A stretch of 37,978 bases of DNA from Planctomycetota bacterium. GTDB lineage: Bacteria > Planctomycetota > Planctomycetia > Pirellulales > Pirellulaceae. Position numbers and translations under genes: made by a program. Below are positions 22,980-32,583 of the stretch, one piece after another; positions within the stretch are counted from its first letter, which is position 1; each line of letters starts with the position of its first letter. The stretch is taken from assembly GCA_026692845.1 (NCBI GenBank), contig JAPLNM010000147.1:1-37978 (forward strand), given 5' to 3'. The notes beneath the pieces were generated by a model, which did no database searches, was not told where the DNA came from, and worked only from the letters and a program-made list of their open reading frames with translations.

Positions 22980-25958
22980 TTATTGTTTGATCAATCCTTC
23001 GATTTTCTTTCGGAGGATTTCTTCGTTTTCGTCGCTCGCACCGACGAGCACTTCGACGATGCCACCATCGCGATCGATCAGAACGGTTTGCGGGATCGCT
23101 GCGACGTTGTACTGTTTCGAGACGGTACCATCGGTATCTAGCAGCACGGTAGGGATCGATTTGAGGCGTTCGAGAAACGGCCGAACGCGGGTTTCGGGCT
23201 CTTCGCAGTTGACCAAAATCAGTTCGACGCCTGCCTCTTTGTACTCCTTGGAAATCTCGATCAGCGATGGGATCGAGCGGATGCAAGGTCCGCACCAAGT
23301 AGCCCAGAAGTCGACGATCAGGATCTTGCCGCGATTTTCCTTGAGTTTAAACGGTGTCCCATCGATTTTCATCAAATCAAATTCCGGTGCGCCTTGTCCG
23401 ATCATCCGCATTTGAGGCGTATCGTTTGGGCGATCGTTGCTCTGCTCGGAATCGGAAACAAATTTCGGGTCCGGTGCGTGCTGTAACTTCCACTTGCCGT
23501 ATCGACTCTGCGATGCATCGACGGCGATCGCATCGCCCAGGGAGATGCGCACTACGCTGCTCCAGGGTAGCGAACATTCGCCAAGCTGCGGGTGGATGCC
23601 TTTGAGCTCATCGGCGTCGACCGATTGGGGGGAAATCGAAACCCGAGCACCTTGCTCGAGGATGATTTGGTAAACGTCGCTAGAAGCGATCTGGGCTGGT
23701 GCTTCTGGTTCGACGCTATCTGCAGGTTTCGCCGGATCGGTCTTCTCTTGCTTTCCTGACGGATCGGTCGGATCAGTCGGATCAGTCGGATCGTTGGGTT
23801 GCTCAAGCTTCGGTGCCGGGTCGAGCGCGATGAGCTCTGCGATGTTTTTGACCAACACGGTGCGTTGTTCACCTCGGACATCGAGGACCAGTTGGTCGCG
23901 GTCGAAGTGGATGAGTTTTCCGCGGAGCAAGTCACCATCGCGGGAAACGACCAAGTGTGTGGGTGGATTGTTCCGTTGGACACGCGGTAGGGTCAGCAAT
24001 CGCAAACGCGTTGCGCGATCGATTTTGTCGACCCCTCGGTAATCGACGAACCGTACACCACGGACCAGTGCTTGCTCGATCGATTGTTTTGGGAAAAGAG
24101 TCGACTCAAAGAAAAACTCTTCGGCATCTCCTCGGCGCACCATGGCAGGGAAACAGTCACCGGAGAACAGGAACAGGCTTGGGTCCTCGGGCTTGAGTGG
24201 CCGTCCGACGTCATTTTCGTTCGCGGGGGTATCTGCACGAACGCTAGCCAAAGGTTCGGTGGATCGAGTCCGTTTTGGATTCGAACCGGCCAGTTGGATC
24301 AGCATTGGTTCGATGGCTCCATCGGCGCGCGGATTGAGGGCTACGGCCGCTATCGCGTTTTTTGCGAGCCAAGTGAAGGTTTTGGAGCTTGGCGTATGCT
24401 GCGAGACGCTCGCAATGCGTCCGGTCGATACCGCATCGTCGGTGATTAAGCGTTGGATGACGATCTTCTGCGCCTCGGCGATCGTCTTGGGTTGCCCATC
24501 ATCGATGATGGGCAAAGGACGCTTGGAAATTCGCTTGATTTGCGACAGCAGCACAGGTAGTTTTTTTCCGGCGACATCGATATCGATTCCTTCAAAGGAT
24601 GCTTCGGTGCGACTTTGCAGAACACTCGAGGCGAATCGCAGCCCGTTGGTCAATTCGATGGTCGTGACTTGGTTTAGGGGGACGGATTCCAGGGGAAATT
24701 CGATCCGTTCGATCTCTTCGAATCCTAGGGAGATCGGAGAGCGTTCGATGCCTTTGACCTTCACGGAACCTTCGCCGTCTGTTTCGTCAGGAGCGTTGAG
24801 GATGCTCCCGAAAAAAGTACCTCGGGCTTTGGTCATCCATTCGAATTGCCCGGTAGCTGGCCGATTCGGTTCGACCTGTGCAACACCTGAGGGGTTGGCT
24901 TCTGAGGGGTTGGCTTCTGAGGGAATCGAAAAGGCGTTGCGGGAGATGCGAAGATCTCGGAGCGTCAGGACTCCCAAAGCGGTATTGGTGAAGCTGACTT
25001 TCGTGCGTCCAACGAATCGTTCCTTGATATTTCCTTTGAGTCTGCCGAGGACTTGGTTGTCTTGCATCAGCACGTAGAGGCCTTTGGTTGCATCGCACAG
25101 CAGTCGGAGTTTGATCGACTGATCCTCCTCATAAGGCAATTGGATCGTCGTGACGTCGGCATCTGCGGAATTCTCCAGGAGCAACGTGACGTTGAGGAGT
25201 TTTTTGTTTTGGAGCTTACGGACCTGCAGTTCCATACGGCGCGGTTCTCCGAGGGTCATCCACCAATTGGGGGAGGCTTGGTCCCATGCCACATCCAGAT
25301 CGATGGTGGCTAATTCAGGGAGTTGAGCCCACTGGGATATCGTCGTACCGCTGGTGTCGGTGGAGATTTCTCCTGCCTTGAGGTACCACTTGGTGGCTCG
25401 ACCGTTTCGGGTGGCTGGAAGCACTTGCTCCCAGTCTTTGGCGCTGAGGACTTCGACTCCTTGTGATCCACCAGGGATGATTCGCAGCAGGTACCTAAGA
25501 TTTTCGGTAGCCAAGGAAACTTTGCCGATCTGTGGCACATCGAGTTCGATGCGATCGGGTTGAATCGACAGGAGTTCGCCGCTGACGACCTCGCCGGTTT
25601 TTAGCTCGGCACAGAAGGGGTTCTTGCCCAACGGTGTGCTCTGGGCTTGATCGCCGGGCTGTTGGCTAGATTGTTCGCCAGATGGGTCTTGGACTTGGAC
25701 CAGTTGAATTGCATCCCAAGGAAATGCGATAGGCTGTAGGAAGCTTGGGCAGTTCCACAGGAGTTGCTGGGGGTTGTCGCTTGGCGCAAGATTTCCACGG
25801 TAGGTATCTCCACCTTGGATCCTCAGGACGCTCAGCGAGTCGCTCGTTTGCTGCGCATAGCCTTGGGTGGGTAGGAAGCAGGCGACCAGGCAGCAGGCTA
25901 TGGAGGCCAAGCGAACAGAGCTAAAGAGTTTCATTACCATCGGTCGCTTAGCGTTCAT
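22980..25958 (-). CDS. Exported multi-module protein with C-terminal TlpA-like thioredoxin domain
   Basis: This is a 992-residue protein. It has an N-terminal signal (IACCLVACFLPTQGYAQ), then a series of short all-beta modules of the type G-D-x-x-x-G-x-(L/I) followed by a L-x-L-D-V strand, about residues 45-90, 117-160 and again around 680-790 (RDGDLLRGKLIHFDRDQLVL). A LamG-like region (about 165-340) lies between. The last ~135 residues are a TlpA/AhpC-type thioredoxin domain with FWATWCGPCI (Cys889, Cys892) and the cis-Pro in AIPQTVLID. It should reduce disulfides or peroxides in the periplasm. The combination is unusual. Low-complexity Pro/Thr/Asp and Ser-Glu-Ala-Asn-Pro repeats sit in linkers. 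Starts at 25940 and 25934 are possible; the 5' end overlaps the preceding gene by 11 bases. Confidence 0.88.
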   Translation of the reverse strand: MNAKRPMVMKLFSSVRLASIACCLVACFLPTQGYAQQTSDSLSVLRIQGGDTYRGNLAPSDNPQQLLWNCPSFLQPIAFPWDAIQLVQVQDPSGEQSSQQPGDQAQSTPLGKNPFCAELKTGEVVSGELLSIQPDRIELDVPQIGKVSLATENLRYLLRIIPGGSQGVEVLSAKDWEQVLPATRNGRATKWYLKAGEISTDTSGTTISQWAQLPELATIDLDVAWDQASPNWWMTLGEPRRMELQVRKLQNKKLLNVTLLLENSADADVTTIQLPYEEDQSIKLRLLCDATKGLYVLMQDNQVLGRLKGNIKERFVGRTKVSFTNTALGVLTLRDLRISRNAFSIPSEANPSEANPSGVAQVEPNRPATGQFEWMTKARGTFFGSILNAPDETDGEGSVKVKGIERSPISLGFEEIERIEFPLESVPLNQVTTIELTNGLRFASSVLQSRTEASFEGIDIDVAGKKLPVLLSQIKRISKRPLPIIDDGQPKTIAEAQKIVIQRLITDDAVSTGRIASVSQHTPSSKTFTWLAKNAIAAVALNPRADGAIEPMLIQLAGSNPKRTRSTEPLASVRADTPANENDVGRPLKPEDPSLFLFSGDCFPAMVRRGDAEEFFFESTLFPKQSIEQALVRGVRFVDYRGVDKIDRATRLRLLTLPRVQRNNPPTHLVVSRDGDLLRGKLIHFDRDQLVLDVRGEQRTVLVKNIAELIALDPAPKLEQPNDPTDPTDPTDPSGKQEKTDPAKPADSVEPEAPAQIASSDVYQIILEQGARVSISPQSVDADELKGIHPQLGECSLPWSSVVRISLGDAIAVDASQSRYGKWKLQHAPDPKFVSDSEQSNDRPNDTPQMRMIGQGAPEFDLMKIDGTPFKLKENRGKILIVDFWATWCGPCIRSIPSLIEISKEYKEAGVELILVNCEEPETRVRPFLERLKSIPTVLLDTDGTVSKQYNVAAIPQTVLIDRDGGIVEVLVGASDENEEILRKKIEGLIKQ

Positions 25959-27030
25959 AGATCGGTAGGAATCGGAAATTCAGAGCCAGGGCCAGTAGCG
26001 ACATGCTTGTTGCGACCGGAGCACCATAGTTTCCATCGAAGTGCCCATCGGCTCTTTGTTTTTCTTTCAATTCGCGGATTAGGTTTTTGTTCCATTTTTC
26101 CCAAGCGGCGCTATCGGATTGGAAGAGGGCTTGGGCTTTGTAGTATGCGGTATATTCGCCGTAGTGGTCGCTTGTTTCATTCGAGTCGGTGGACTTCAGG
26201 AAGGTCGAGGTGGCCTTGAATTCCTTGAGGTCCTTTCGCCCTGAGACGCTGTAGACGAGCGTAGCGATCGAGACACGAGCCGGCGAGTTATCGAAACCGC
26301 CGAGTCCACCGGCATAAGCCACTTGGCCACTCGATGAGGTCATCGAGGTGAAGTATTCGATTGCCCGATCGATGGATTTGTCGGGGACTTCGACGCCGGC
26401 ATTTCGAGCCGCGAGCAAACCGACCATGACCGACCCGCTGACGGAGGTATCTGCGTCGGTCGAATCGGGTGAATAGCGCCAGCCTCCGACGTTGTTTTTG
26501 CTTTGACTAGTGATGGCGGTCCGAACGGCCAACTCGAGCGCTTTGCCGATCGAACGATGTTTGCTTTGATTCTTCGAGACGCCATCCCACAAGCGGCGTT
26601 CGTCGAGGGCCCCATAGGCTTCGGCCAAAGCGAGCATGGCAAAGCCGTGGTGGTACATGCTCGATCCGATGTATCCGGTCGTCGGGTTTTGATCTTCGAT
26701 GATCGATCGGACCCCTTTTTTGATCGCATCGGAGTAGGCGCCGAAATTGGGGTCTTCGCCGTAGGCCAAGAAGGCCATGGTCGCCAGTCCGGTGACGCCA
26801 GGACCGCTTTCGCCTCCTTTGAATCGACCGGTCGCATTTTGGTTATTTTCTAACCAGGTCAAACCGCGCTCGTACATTTCGCGCACATCTCTGGGAACAG
26901 CTTGTCCCTGAAACATGTTCTCGCGCAGCGGGTTTTGCGCCCAAGCTATTTGGTTTGAGGCGATCGATGGTGCAAGGACCGCTAGGAGGAATGCAAAGCA
27001 GAGACGTTTAGAGATCATCGCCAAGTTCAC
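25948..27030 (-). CDS. Secreted prenyltransferase/squalene-cyclase-fold repeat protein
   Basis: This is a 360-residue protein with a signal peptide (LCFAFLLAVLAPSIA, cut near AWAQ). The body is an alpha-alpha barrel made of repeats of the type W-L-x-x-x-Q-x-x-x-G-x-F/Y (LTWLENNQNATGRFKGG, IIEDQNPTTGYIG, AITSQSKNNVGGWRYSPD and ADGHFDGNYGAP), the signature of the prenyltransferase and squalene oxidase repeat family. The catalytic DCTAE or DDTA-type acid of cyclases is not found, so it is probably a binding protein that uses the fold, as in many planctomycete exported homologues. The 5' end overlaps the preceding gene (ATG 27018 probable, 27030 possible) and its stop lies inside the start region of the next gene; translation is coupled. 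Confidence 0.85.
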   Translation of the reverse strand: MNLAMISKRLCFAFLLAVLAPSIASNQIAWAQNPLRENMFQGQAVPRDVREMYERGLTWLENNQNATGRFKGGESGPGVTGLATMAFLAYGEDPNFGAYSDAIKKGVRSIIEDQNPTTGYIGSSMYHHGFAMLALAEAYGALDERRLWDGVSKNQSKHRSIGKALELAVRTAITSQSKNNVGGWRYSPDSTDADTSVSGSVMVGLLAARNAGVEVPDKSIDRAIEYFTSMTSSSGQVAYAGGLGGFDNSPARVSIATLVYSVSGRKDLKEFKATSTFLKSTDSNETSDHYGEYTAYYKAQALFQSDSAAWEKWNKNLIRELKEKQRADGHFDGNYGAPVATSMSLLALALNFRFLPIYER

Positions 27031-28105
27031 GGATCACGAGTTGTAGGTCATCGGACTGATCTAAGGGCTTCTTCAGTTCCTGAATTTGTTCAGGAGTGAA
27101 GAGATCCCGTTTTTCTTTTTCTGGGAATTGCTGGAGCGACTGCCAAGCCTGATCGAGCGACTTCCAGGCTTCGGTGTTCGAGGCCGTGTAGGGTTCGAGT
27201 TTCTCGCGTTGCTTGGAGGTCAGTCCCAAGCGTCGAGAGATGCGCATAAGGACCTCGATTCGGATGACTTGCTGACGGTATTCCGCTCTTTTTTGGTTGT
27301 CCGTTTCGATTTCTAGTTTGTGTTTTTCGCTGAGGTTGCTGAAGAGGACTTTTTGCCATAGGGGTAACTTTTTGGCGTTTGGGGGCTGAGCTTGTGCCCG
27401 GAAACGTTCGGTCAGCTTGAATACCTTGTTATAGAACTCCGAGTACTCTTCCTGGGTGGGATTGCGTGGGCCTTGGGCTGCCAACGCCAAGACCTCGGTT
27501 TTGAACCGTTGGATTTCGAGTTCTGCGGTGGCTTGTACTTTCTCCCGAGTGGCCTCATCGATACCGCAGATCAGTTCGATGCGATTGACGGTGGACCGAA
27601 CGCGCCTGCGTTGTTGCTGTTCGAAGGTCGTTTCCGAGCCGCCGAGTTGGCTATAGATGACGTCCGACCATCGGTCGGGATCCATGGCGAAATTGACCAT
27701 GGCATTTTTCTTCGGGGCCTCGACCTCCTCTTCGGGTTCGGGCCGGTTGCGATCGAAGGCTCGGGGGATTTTCTCGGGCTTATCCGTTTTATCCGTTTTG
27801 TCCGTTTTATCTTTATCCGGCTTGTTCTGCCCTGAGGAACGATCGGGTTTCTCATTGTTTTTTTCGGGTGTATTGCCTGGGACAACCACTGGATCTTGGG
27901 CATTTACAGTGACCTCGATGGCCAGGATTTGCTGTGCGGGGGCCTGCTGTGCGGGGGCCTGCTGTGCGGGGGCTTGCTGTGCTTCGAGACTATTGTAGGC
28001 CGACGAGAGAACGATCCACCCGAGCAGTGCGATCCAAGAGCCGATAAGGAGTGCTCTGATGGGTCGAGGGTTTGGGGTTTCGAAGGATCGTGGTGTTGGC
28101 ATCAC
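27008..28105 (-). CDS. Exported or anchored helical protein of unknown function (with APAQQ and DKT repeats)
   Basis: The protein has 365 residues. A single hydrophobic segment (ALLIGSWIALLGWIVLSSAY) near the N-terminus is an uncleaved signal or anchor. A low-complexity linker follows: three to four copies of APAQQ encoded by a perfect 15-bp repeat, then DKTDKTDKTDKPEK. The rest (about 150-360) is helical, with LTSKQREKLEPY and FTPEQIQELKKP resembling the helix-turn-helix blocks of Spy/CpxP-type LTxxQ proteins. The family is not recognised. GTG 28105 or ATG 28102 start inside the end of the upstream gene (TGATG overlap). It is the third gene of the five-gene operon. Confidence 0.7.
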   Translation of the reverse strand: MMPTPRSFETPNPRPIRALLIGSWIALLGWIVLSSAYNSLEAQQAPAQQAPAQQAPAQQILAIEVTVNAQDPVVVPGNTPEKNNEKPDRSSGQNKPDKDKTDKTDKTDKPEKIPRAFDRNRPEPEEEVEAPKKNAMVNFAMDPDRWSDVIYSQLGGSETTFEQQQRRRVRSTVNRIELICGIDEATREKVQATAELEIQRFKTEVLALAAQGPRNPTQEEYSEFYNKVFKLTERFRAQAQPPNAKKLPLWQKVLFSNLSEKHKLEIETDNQKRAEYRQQVIRIEVLMRISRRLGLTSKQREKLEPYTASNTEAWKSLDQAWQSLQQFPEKEKRDLFTPEQIQELKKPLDQSDDLQLVIRELGDDL

Positions 28106-28977
28106 GGCTGAGGTTTTGCGGGTGCAGCGGGAAGCGTTTGAAGTTGGATCGATTCATCGCTTTGAACGTCGGCGATTTGAAACCGTTCTGCAAGCGACTT
28201 GGAGGGAAGATCGGTCGAGCCGCCAGAGGTGTAGTATTCTTGACGTCCTGCTGAGGTATCGGCCCCTGCGGTTCTTTGGGCGTCGCTCAAGGCCGTGCTG
28301 ATCCAAGCGAACTTGGTCTCGGGTGTCGTGCCGTTTCGGTACATGACCCACCAAGCTTCTTTCCAGCGTTCTTGGAGAAGGGTTTCGACTTCCTTCATTT
28401 GTTTGGAACTTAGCCCGAATTTGCCTTCGGCGTCGCTGACCATTTTTCCGATGACAATACGACGTCGGAGTGCGTTTCGGCTATCGAGTTCAAAGTTCCA
28501 GTTGCTACGTTGGTCTTCGGTGATCGCGTCGACTTCGCGCATCCAGTTTTTCACGGCGGTTTCAACTCGGAATTCAAAGTCCACGCCACCGCGTTGGTTG
28601 GCCTCGGAGTAGCTTCGAAACACGGCAGCAAACTTGGACTTCCATTCCGTTTCGATCAGATCGAGCAGTTCCTTGGCTTGTGCTGGGTTGAGTTTACAAA
28701 CCGATTGGATGGCATTGAGTTCTTGTTGAATCAGCCCTCGTACCCATTTGCGGGCTGTGACATCGCGGTCGTTAAGCGGTTGAGCGTTCACGGCCCCCGC
28801 GATGCGAACTGCTGCTTGCATTTTGATGGCCGGAACGGCATTTTGGGCCCAGAGTTGGGGGCTTGAGCCAAGGATCCCGAAGATGGCAAGGGCTAGGTAC
28901 GCTAGATAAGCAGACAAACCCAGGGGCTTGCTTGGGAAGGCTCGCAAGAAACGGCTAGTAGGAATCAACAGCGCCAT
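28102..28977 (-). CDS. Exported helical protein of unknown function, paralogue-like of its neighbour
   Basis: This is a 291-residue protein with a signal peptide (LSAYLAYLALAIFGILGSS, cut after WAQ). The mature part is helical, with CKLNPAQAKELLDLIETEW and KFGLSSKQMKEVETLLQERW, each showing the L-(N/S)-x-x-Q-x-x-x-(V/L) pattern also seen in the preceding operon protein and in Spy/CpxP-like proteins. The C-terminal third is low in order and ends in QTLPAAPAKPQP. No enzyme motif is visible. The start codon overlaps the stop of the large upstream gene (TAATG), and the stop overlaps the next gene, so it is translationally coupled on both sides. Confidence 0.7.
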   Translation of the reverse strand: MALLIPTSRFLRAFPSKPLGLSAYLAYLALAIFGILGSSPQLWAQNAVPAIKMQAAVRIAGAVNAQPLNDRDVTARKWVRGLIQQELNAIQSVCKLNPAQAKELLDLIETEWKSKFAAVFRSYSEANQRGGVDFEFRVETAVKNWMREVDAITEDQRSNWNFELDSRNALRRRIVIGKMVSDAEGKFGLSSKQMKEVETLLQERWKEAWWVMYRNGTTPETKFAWISTALSDAQRTAGADTSAGRQEYYTSGGSTDLPSKSLAERFQIADVQSDESIQLQTLPAAPAKPQP

Positions 28978-31900
28978 TAGCGTCGATCGATCCTTTCGAA
29001 ATACTGGTCTAATCCATAGCGGAACTCTTCGGGGAGGCTCGAGCCACTTGTTCCTGTGGCTTGTTCAACACCGTGGTCTTGTCGGATCTCTTTCTCGTTG
29101 ATGCCAGGTCCAACCATGGCGATGGCCGCATCGGTGGTATCTCCAGAACCGCCACCTCCTGGGTTGGAACCGCCTCCGCCCCCCTTGCTCTTGGGGTTGA
29201 TCCGTTTGCTCGACAGGAGCAATTCGATCGCTTCGGTTTCTGCAGCGACGGCCGCTTTGCCGGTATCGGGTCGTTTGAGAGTTGACCAAGCGTCGTTCAT
29301 GGCCAATTCGACCATTTGCATCAGTTCGATTTCTTTGGCGAACTCTTCGGCACCGTTGGGTAGCTCTTCGATTTTTTCGCCGACAACGACGATGCGATCA
29401 CGGAGTTCTTTTTGGGTACCGACGAGTTCTTTGACAGAGGTTTGGTACTGTTCGTTTGGAGCTGCGGCTTTGGATTGCTCGGCGAGTCGAGTCCGTTCGC
29501 GCAAGTTCATTTCGGCCTCGAGGACTTGCATGACTTCAAGGACGATCGACGGGGGGAGCGAGCCTTTGGATTTGCCGCCAGGGCATTGGCCTTTGGAGGC
29601 AGGATCGACCAAGTCCTCGGCCCAGCGGTCGAATGCATCGGACCAGTATTCGGCTTCGGCGATCGTTATGCCTTGTTGCTCGACGACTTCCTGAGTGATT
29701 TTTCGAAGGCCTGCCAATGGGTCTTCTTTGCGAATGTCGTCAAGGACATCTCGGAACTTGACCATCGGACGGCGTTCGTGGAAGGATTCGAGGTCATCAA
29801 TGATTTGGCCGACGTTGTTTAGCGCGACGTTTTCTCTTGTAGACAGTTGTTCGAGGTTTTCGCGATCTTCGGATTTGAGGCGTTTGGCTCTCATTCCGAA
29901 GGCCGTTGGGACCGAGGTGCCCACGGCGTCTGCCACGGAGATTTGTTCCCGGGAAGCGGCTTTAAAGCGTTTGACCAGGGTGCTACCTTCGAGGTTTGCC
30001 ATCACCTTGTTGAGCTCATCGGAAACCTTGTCGAATTCTTCGAGCAGCGCGAGTTGCTGCTCGACGGCTTTTTGGATGGCTTCGGGAGTTTGAGGTTCTT
30101 CCGGTTCTTCGGGTTGTTCCTCTTGGGGCTTAGAGGAAGGTTTAGCGCCGGCCAAGGTTGTCGTTGGGAGTCCGAGTCGTCCGGTGCTCGGTTTCTTTTT
30201 CTTGGCGTCTTGTTCCTCTTCGGGGTTCTGGCTCGGAGGTTGTTGCGAGGATTCCGAGTCGACAACGCTTGGGGCTTTGGGGATCGGATTCTTGTCGGGA
30301 TCTTGTTCGGATTTCTGATCGCCAGATCCATTTTGTTCGCTGCGGTTGACGCCTGCGACTTTCGGTGGATCCTTTGGTGGTTGTTGGTTTGCTGAGGCTT
30401 GGTTGTTTTTGGCCGCTTGTTTGAGCAGGTTGGCCACCGAGGGCATTCGCGAGGCGGAGATGTCCTTGAGGATCTTTTGCATCTCGGCCCATTTTTCGAG
30501 GTGCCCTACGCCGATTTCCGAATTGCGAGCGGCTTGTCGGAGCAGGTCTTCGCCGCGTGAGGTGAGGTTCCCGAGCCGTCTTGCATTGGCTTGTTCGGCA
30601 GCGGCTTGTTGTTCGATTTGTTTGATCGCATCGGGAGATGCGAGTTCCTGTTCGGACATCGCGTAGAGCTTTTTGTTGGTGTCGAGCAATTGGACTTCTC
30701 GATCGCGAACTTCGAGAGCCTCGCGTTGCCAACGGTTGAATTGTTGTAAGATCCACAAGGCGTGGTCTGAGGGGTTGAGGATCATCAGCAGCACTGGATT
30801 CGAATAGACGCGGTTGCGTCCTGGGAGGAAGTCTTCGGCGAAGAGTCGGACTTCGAGCGCTTGGGGTTCGATGCCAAGCGCGTTGGCTTGGAAGACCGCG
30901 TCGGCATCGAGTTTTTCAGCGTTTGCGCCGCCTGCGATCAAGAGCCGTTCGCCTTGGGTTTTCTTTGAAGCGACGGCACCTTCGGCGGTCTTCCACTCCA
31001 GACCGATCTGCTTAACACCGAAGTCATCTGAAGCATGGACTTGGAATTGGATTTGTTCGGTTTCCAAAAGGACCTTAGCTCTCGGCATGCCTTCAGCATA
31101 GATCGTGGGTTCTTCGTCTTCTCGGACGACGATGTTCAGCGGAAAGGGGCTTTTGGCCGACAGACCAAAGCGATCGACCCATTGGACTTCGTGGGCCGAG
31201 CTTGCCGAGTCTTTGAGCTCATCGGAGTCGAAGCTTTCGTCGGCCACACGCATGGCTTGTCGATCGAGGGTGACGCTGGAGAGTTCGCGGGAAGCTTTTC
31301 CGTTGATCGAGTAGGAAGTCCCTTCGACGATCGTCAGGCCGCCGCTTCGGATGTCTTTGGTCAAGGCTTCGGAGCGTTGCAGGTATTCGGGTAGTCGCAC
31401 GTTGGCGCTAGCGGCGATAAGTTCCGGTCGTGTTGTCGGAATGACTTCGATTGTCGGTGTTGCATCGCCGATGCGCAGGGTGAGTTTGGTCGGTTGGATC
31501 ATCGGAGGCAGATCGAATTGGTAGGCGTCCGATTGGCGGGTGCTTTCCATCTTGGGAAGACCTGGCAGCCAAAGGTTTGCCAGGGCGGGCTTCCAGGGAG
31601 ATTGATCGACCAGGGGAATTTTGAGTGAAACCGATTCGCCGTGGGGCACGATCCATTGCGAAGGAAGTTCTTCTATTTGAGCGAAGGTAAAACGCGGGAC
31701 GGAGCTCCAGGGAGCCGCAAAGCGAGCCAGCGCGTTGGCCGAAGCGCTTGGGTAGAGCAAGCCGAGTCCGACGCTTAACGCACCGGCGACTGCGGCGCAA
31801 CTCCACCAACGTCGGTGCCGGGACTCCGGGGCCGCTTGCGTCAGGTCCTTGCTCGCAGCCACCTGGGCAACTTGATCCAACGCTGCGCGGCACAAGGCCG

Positions 31901-32276
31901 GGGATCGCTTTTGCTCTTGAGGATCTGAGGCCAGTTCGATTGCGCTGAGCAACGAATCTCCGAGGGAGGGGAGCTTTTGGGTCATCAAGCGGGCCAACGA
32001 GGCATGGGATCGATACCTTAAGATCCATCGTTCGACCCAGACGGGGATCGTCGCGACACTTGCGAACGCCAAGAGCCAAGCGATCCAGCGTCCGGACTTC
32101 GGCAAATCGATGATCCGATCGAGCACGAAAACGCTCAGGTAGCCGGCCAGAACTCCAAGGCATGCGATTCCAAGGCTTTCCATGACCTTGGTGCGTCTTA
32201 AGTGCCCCCGGAAGGCTTGAAGTTGCTTGCCCAGAGATTCTGGGAGCAGGATCGGCTGTCGTTGATTTTCACTCAT
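28977..32276 (-). CDS. DUF4175-like large membrane protein
   Basis: The protein has about 1100 residues from ATG 32276. The frame stays open to 32420, but a likely promoter (-10 at 32356-32361) lies inside that extension. Three hydrophobic helices occur at about residues 33-53, 63-81 and 158-176, separated by a soluble loop. A periplasmic part follows with beta-sandwich repeats (VQFQVHASDDFGVKQIGLEW-like, as in the DUF4175 family), a long coiled-coil/helical part, a Pro/Gln/Glu-rich disordered linker (about 640-750) and a C-terminal helical region with a Gly-rich stretch (SKGGGGGSNPGGGGSGD). The domain order fits DUF4175-type proteins, found beside MoxR-family systems. It heads the operon; the function is unknown, perhaps a scaffold in the cytoplasmic membrane. 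Confidence 0.8.
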   Translation of the reverse strand: MSENQRQPILLPESLGKQLQAFRGHLRRTKVMESLGIACLGVLAGYLSVFVLDRIIDLPKSGRWIAWLLAFASVATIPVWVERWILRYRSHASLARLMTQKLPSLGDSLLSAIELASDPQEQKRSPALCRAALDQVAQVAASKDLTQAAPESRHRRWWSCAAVAGALSVGLGLLYPSASANALARFAAPWSSVPRFTFAQIEELPSQWIVPHGESVSLKIPLVDQSPWKPALANLWLPGLPKMESTRQSDAYQFDLPPMIQPTKLTLRIGDATPTIEVIPTTRPELIAASANVRLPEYLQRSEALTKDIRSGGLTIVEGTSYSINGKASRELSSVTLDRQAMRVADESFDSDELKDSASSAHEVQWVDRFGLSAKSPFPLNIVVREDEEPTIYAEGMPRAKVLLETEQIQFQVHASDDFGVKQIGLEWKTAEGAVASKKTQGERLLIAGGANAEKLDADAVFQANALGIEPQALEVRLFAEDFLPGRNRVYSNPVLLMILNPSDHALWILQQFNRWQREALEVRDREVQLLDTNKKLYAMSEQELASPDAIKQIEQQAAAEQANARRLGNLTSRGEDLLRQAARNSEIGVGHLEKWAEMQKILKDISASRMPSVANLLKQAAKNNQASANQQPPKDPPKVAGVNRSEQNGSGDQKSEQDPDKNPIPKAPSVVDSESSQQPPSQNPEEEQDAKKKKPSTGRLGLPTTTLAGAKPSSKPQEEQPEEPEEPQTPEAIQKAVEQQLALLEEFDKVSDELNKVMANLEGSTLVKRFKAASREQISVADAVGTSVPTAFGMRAKRLKSEDRENLEQLSTRENVALNNVGQIIDDLESFHERRPMVKFRDVLDDIRKEDPLAGLRKITQEVVEQQGITIAEAEYWSDAFDRWAEDLVDPASKGQCPGGKSKGSLPPSIVLEVMQVLEAEMNLRERTRLAEQSKAAAPNEQYQTSVKELVGTQKELRDRIVVVGEKIEELPNGAEEFAKEIELMQMVELAMNDAWSTLKRPDTGKAAVAAETEAIELLLSSKRINPKSKGGGGGSNPGGGGSGDTTDAAIAMVGPGINEKEIRQDHGVEQATGTSGSSLPEEFRYGLDQYFERIDRR

Positions 32277-32355
32277 CCTGAGGACTCCGATTTTTGACCG
32301 AAAGCAGATGCGGCTTGAAAGGACTTGAGCTAGGGTACCTAGAAAAGCATCGTAG

Positions 32356-32361
32356 AGTATA
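32356..32361 (-). promoter_or_regulatory. Probable -10 box of the five-gene operon
   Basis: On the minus strand this reads TATACT (5/6 of consensus). No good -35 lies at standard spacing (TTGAGG is 20 bases upstream). A transcript would begin near 32350, leaving a leader of about 74 bases before ATG 32276, which supports that start over upstream ones. Confidence 0.35.
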
Positions 32362-32494
32362 GCCGCAAAGGATCCGTTTTTCCTCAAAGAATCGAAGGAT
32401 TTCAGAAGCCAAAGAACCATTTACTCCTGGTTTTTGTGAGATTTAGCCCACTTGCCCCCGGCGCCTTTTGCCTCAATGGCGTTTAATTCTTGTA

Positions 32495-32581
32495 AGCGGA
32501 ACGGCGCAAGCCGTCCGGTGAGTCGTCGAATACCTGCGATTTCCTGGTGTTTGATCACCGGACGGCTTGCGCCGTTCCGCT
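32495..32581. repeat. Perfect 27-bp inverted repeat
   Basis: Arms 32495-32521 and 32555-32581 are exact reverse complements (27 of 27), with a 33-base spacer. Each arm contains CGGCGCAAGCCG, itself a small hairpin with a GCAA tetraloop; the 11-mer GGCGCAAGCCG also occurs in units of the 170-bp array. It lies in the 470-base gap between two divergent genes and has no T-run, so it is a palindromic repeat rather than a simple terminator. Confidence 0.9.
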
Positions 32582-32583
32582 AA

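Noticed and set aside
30142-30756. Arg/Pro-rich minus-strand frame in the DUF4175-like gene
   Set aside because: It is a frame shadow of a low-complexity linker in the real protein.
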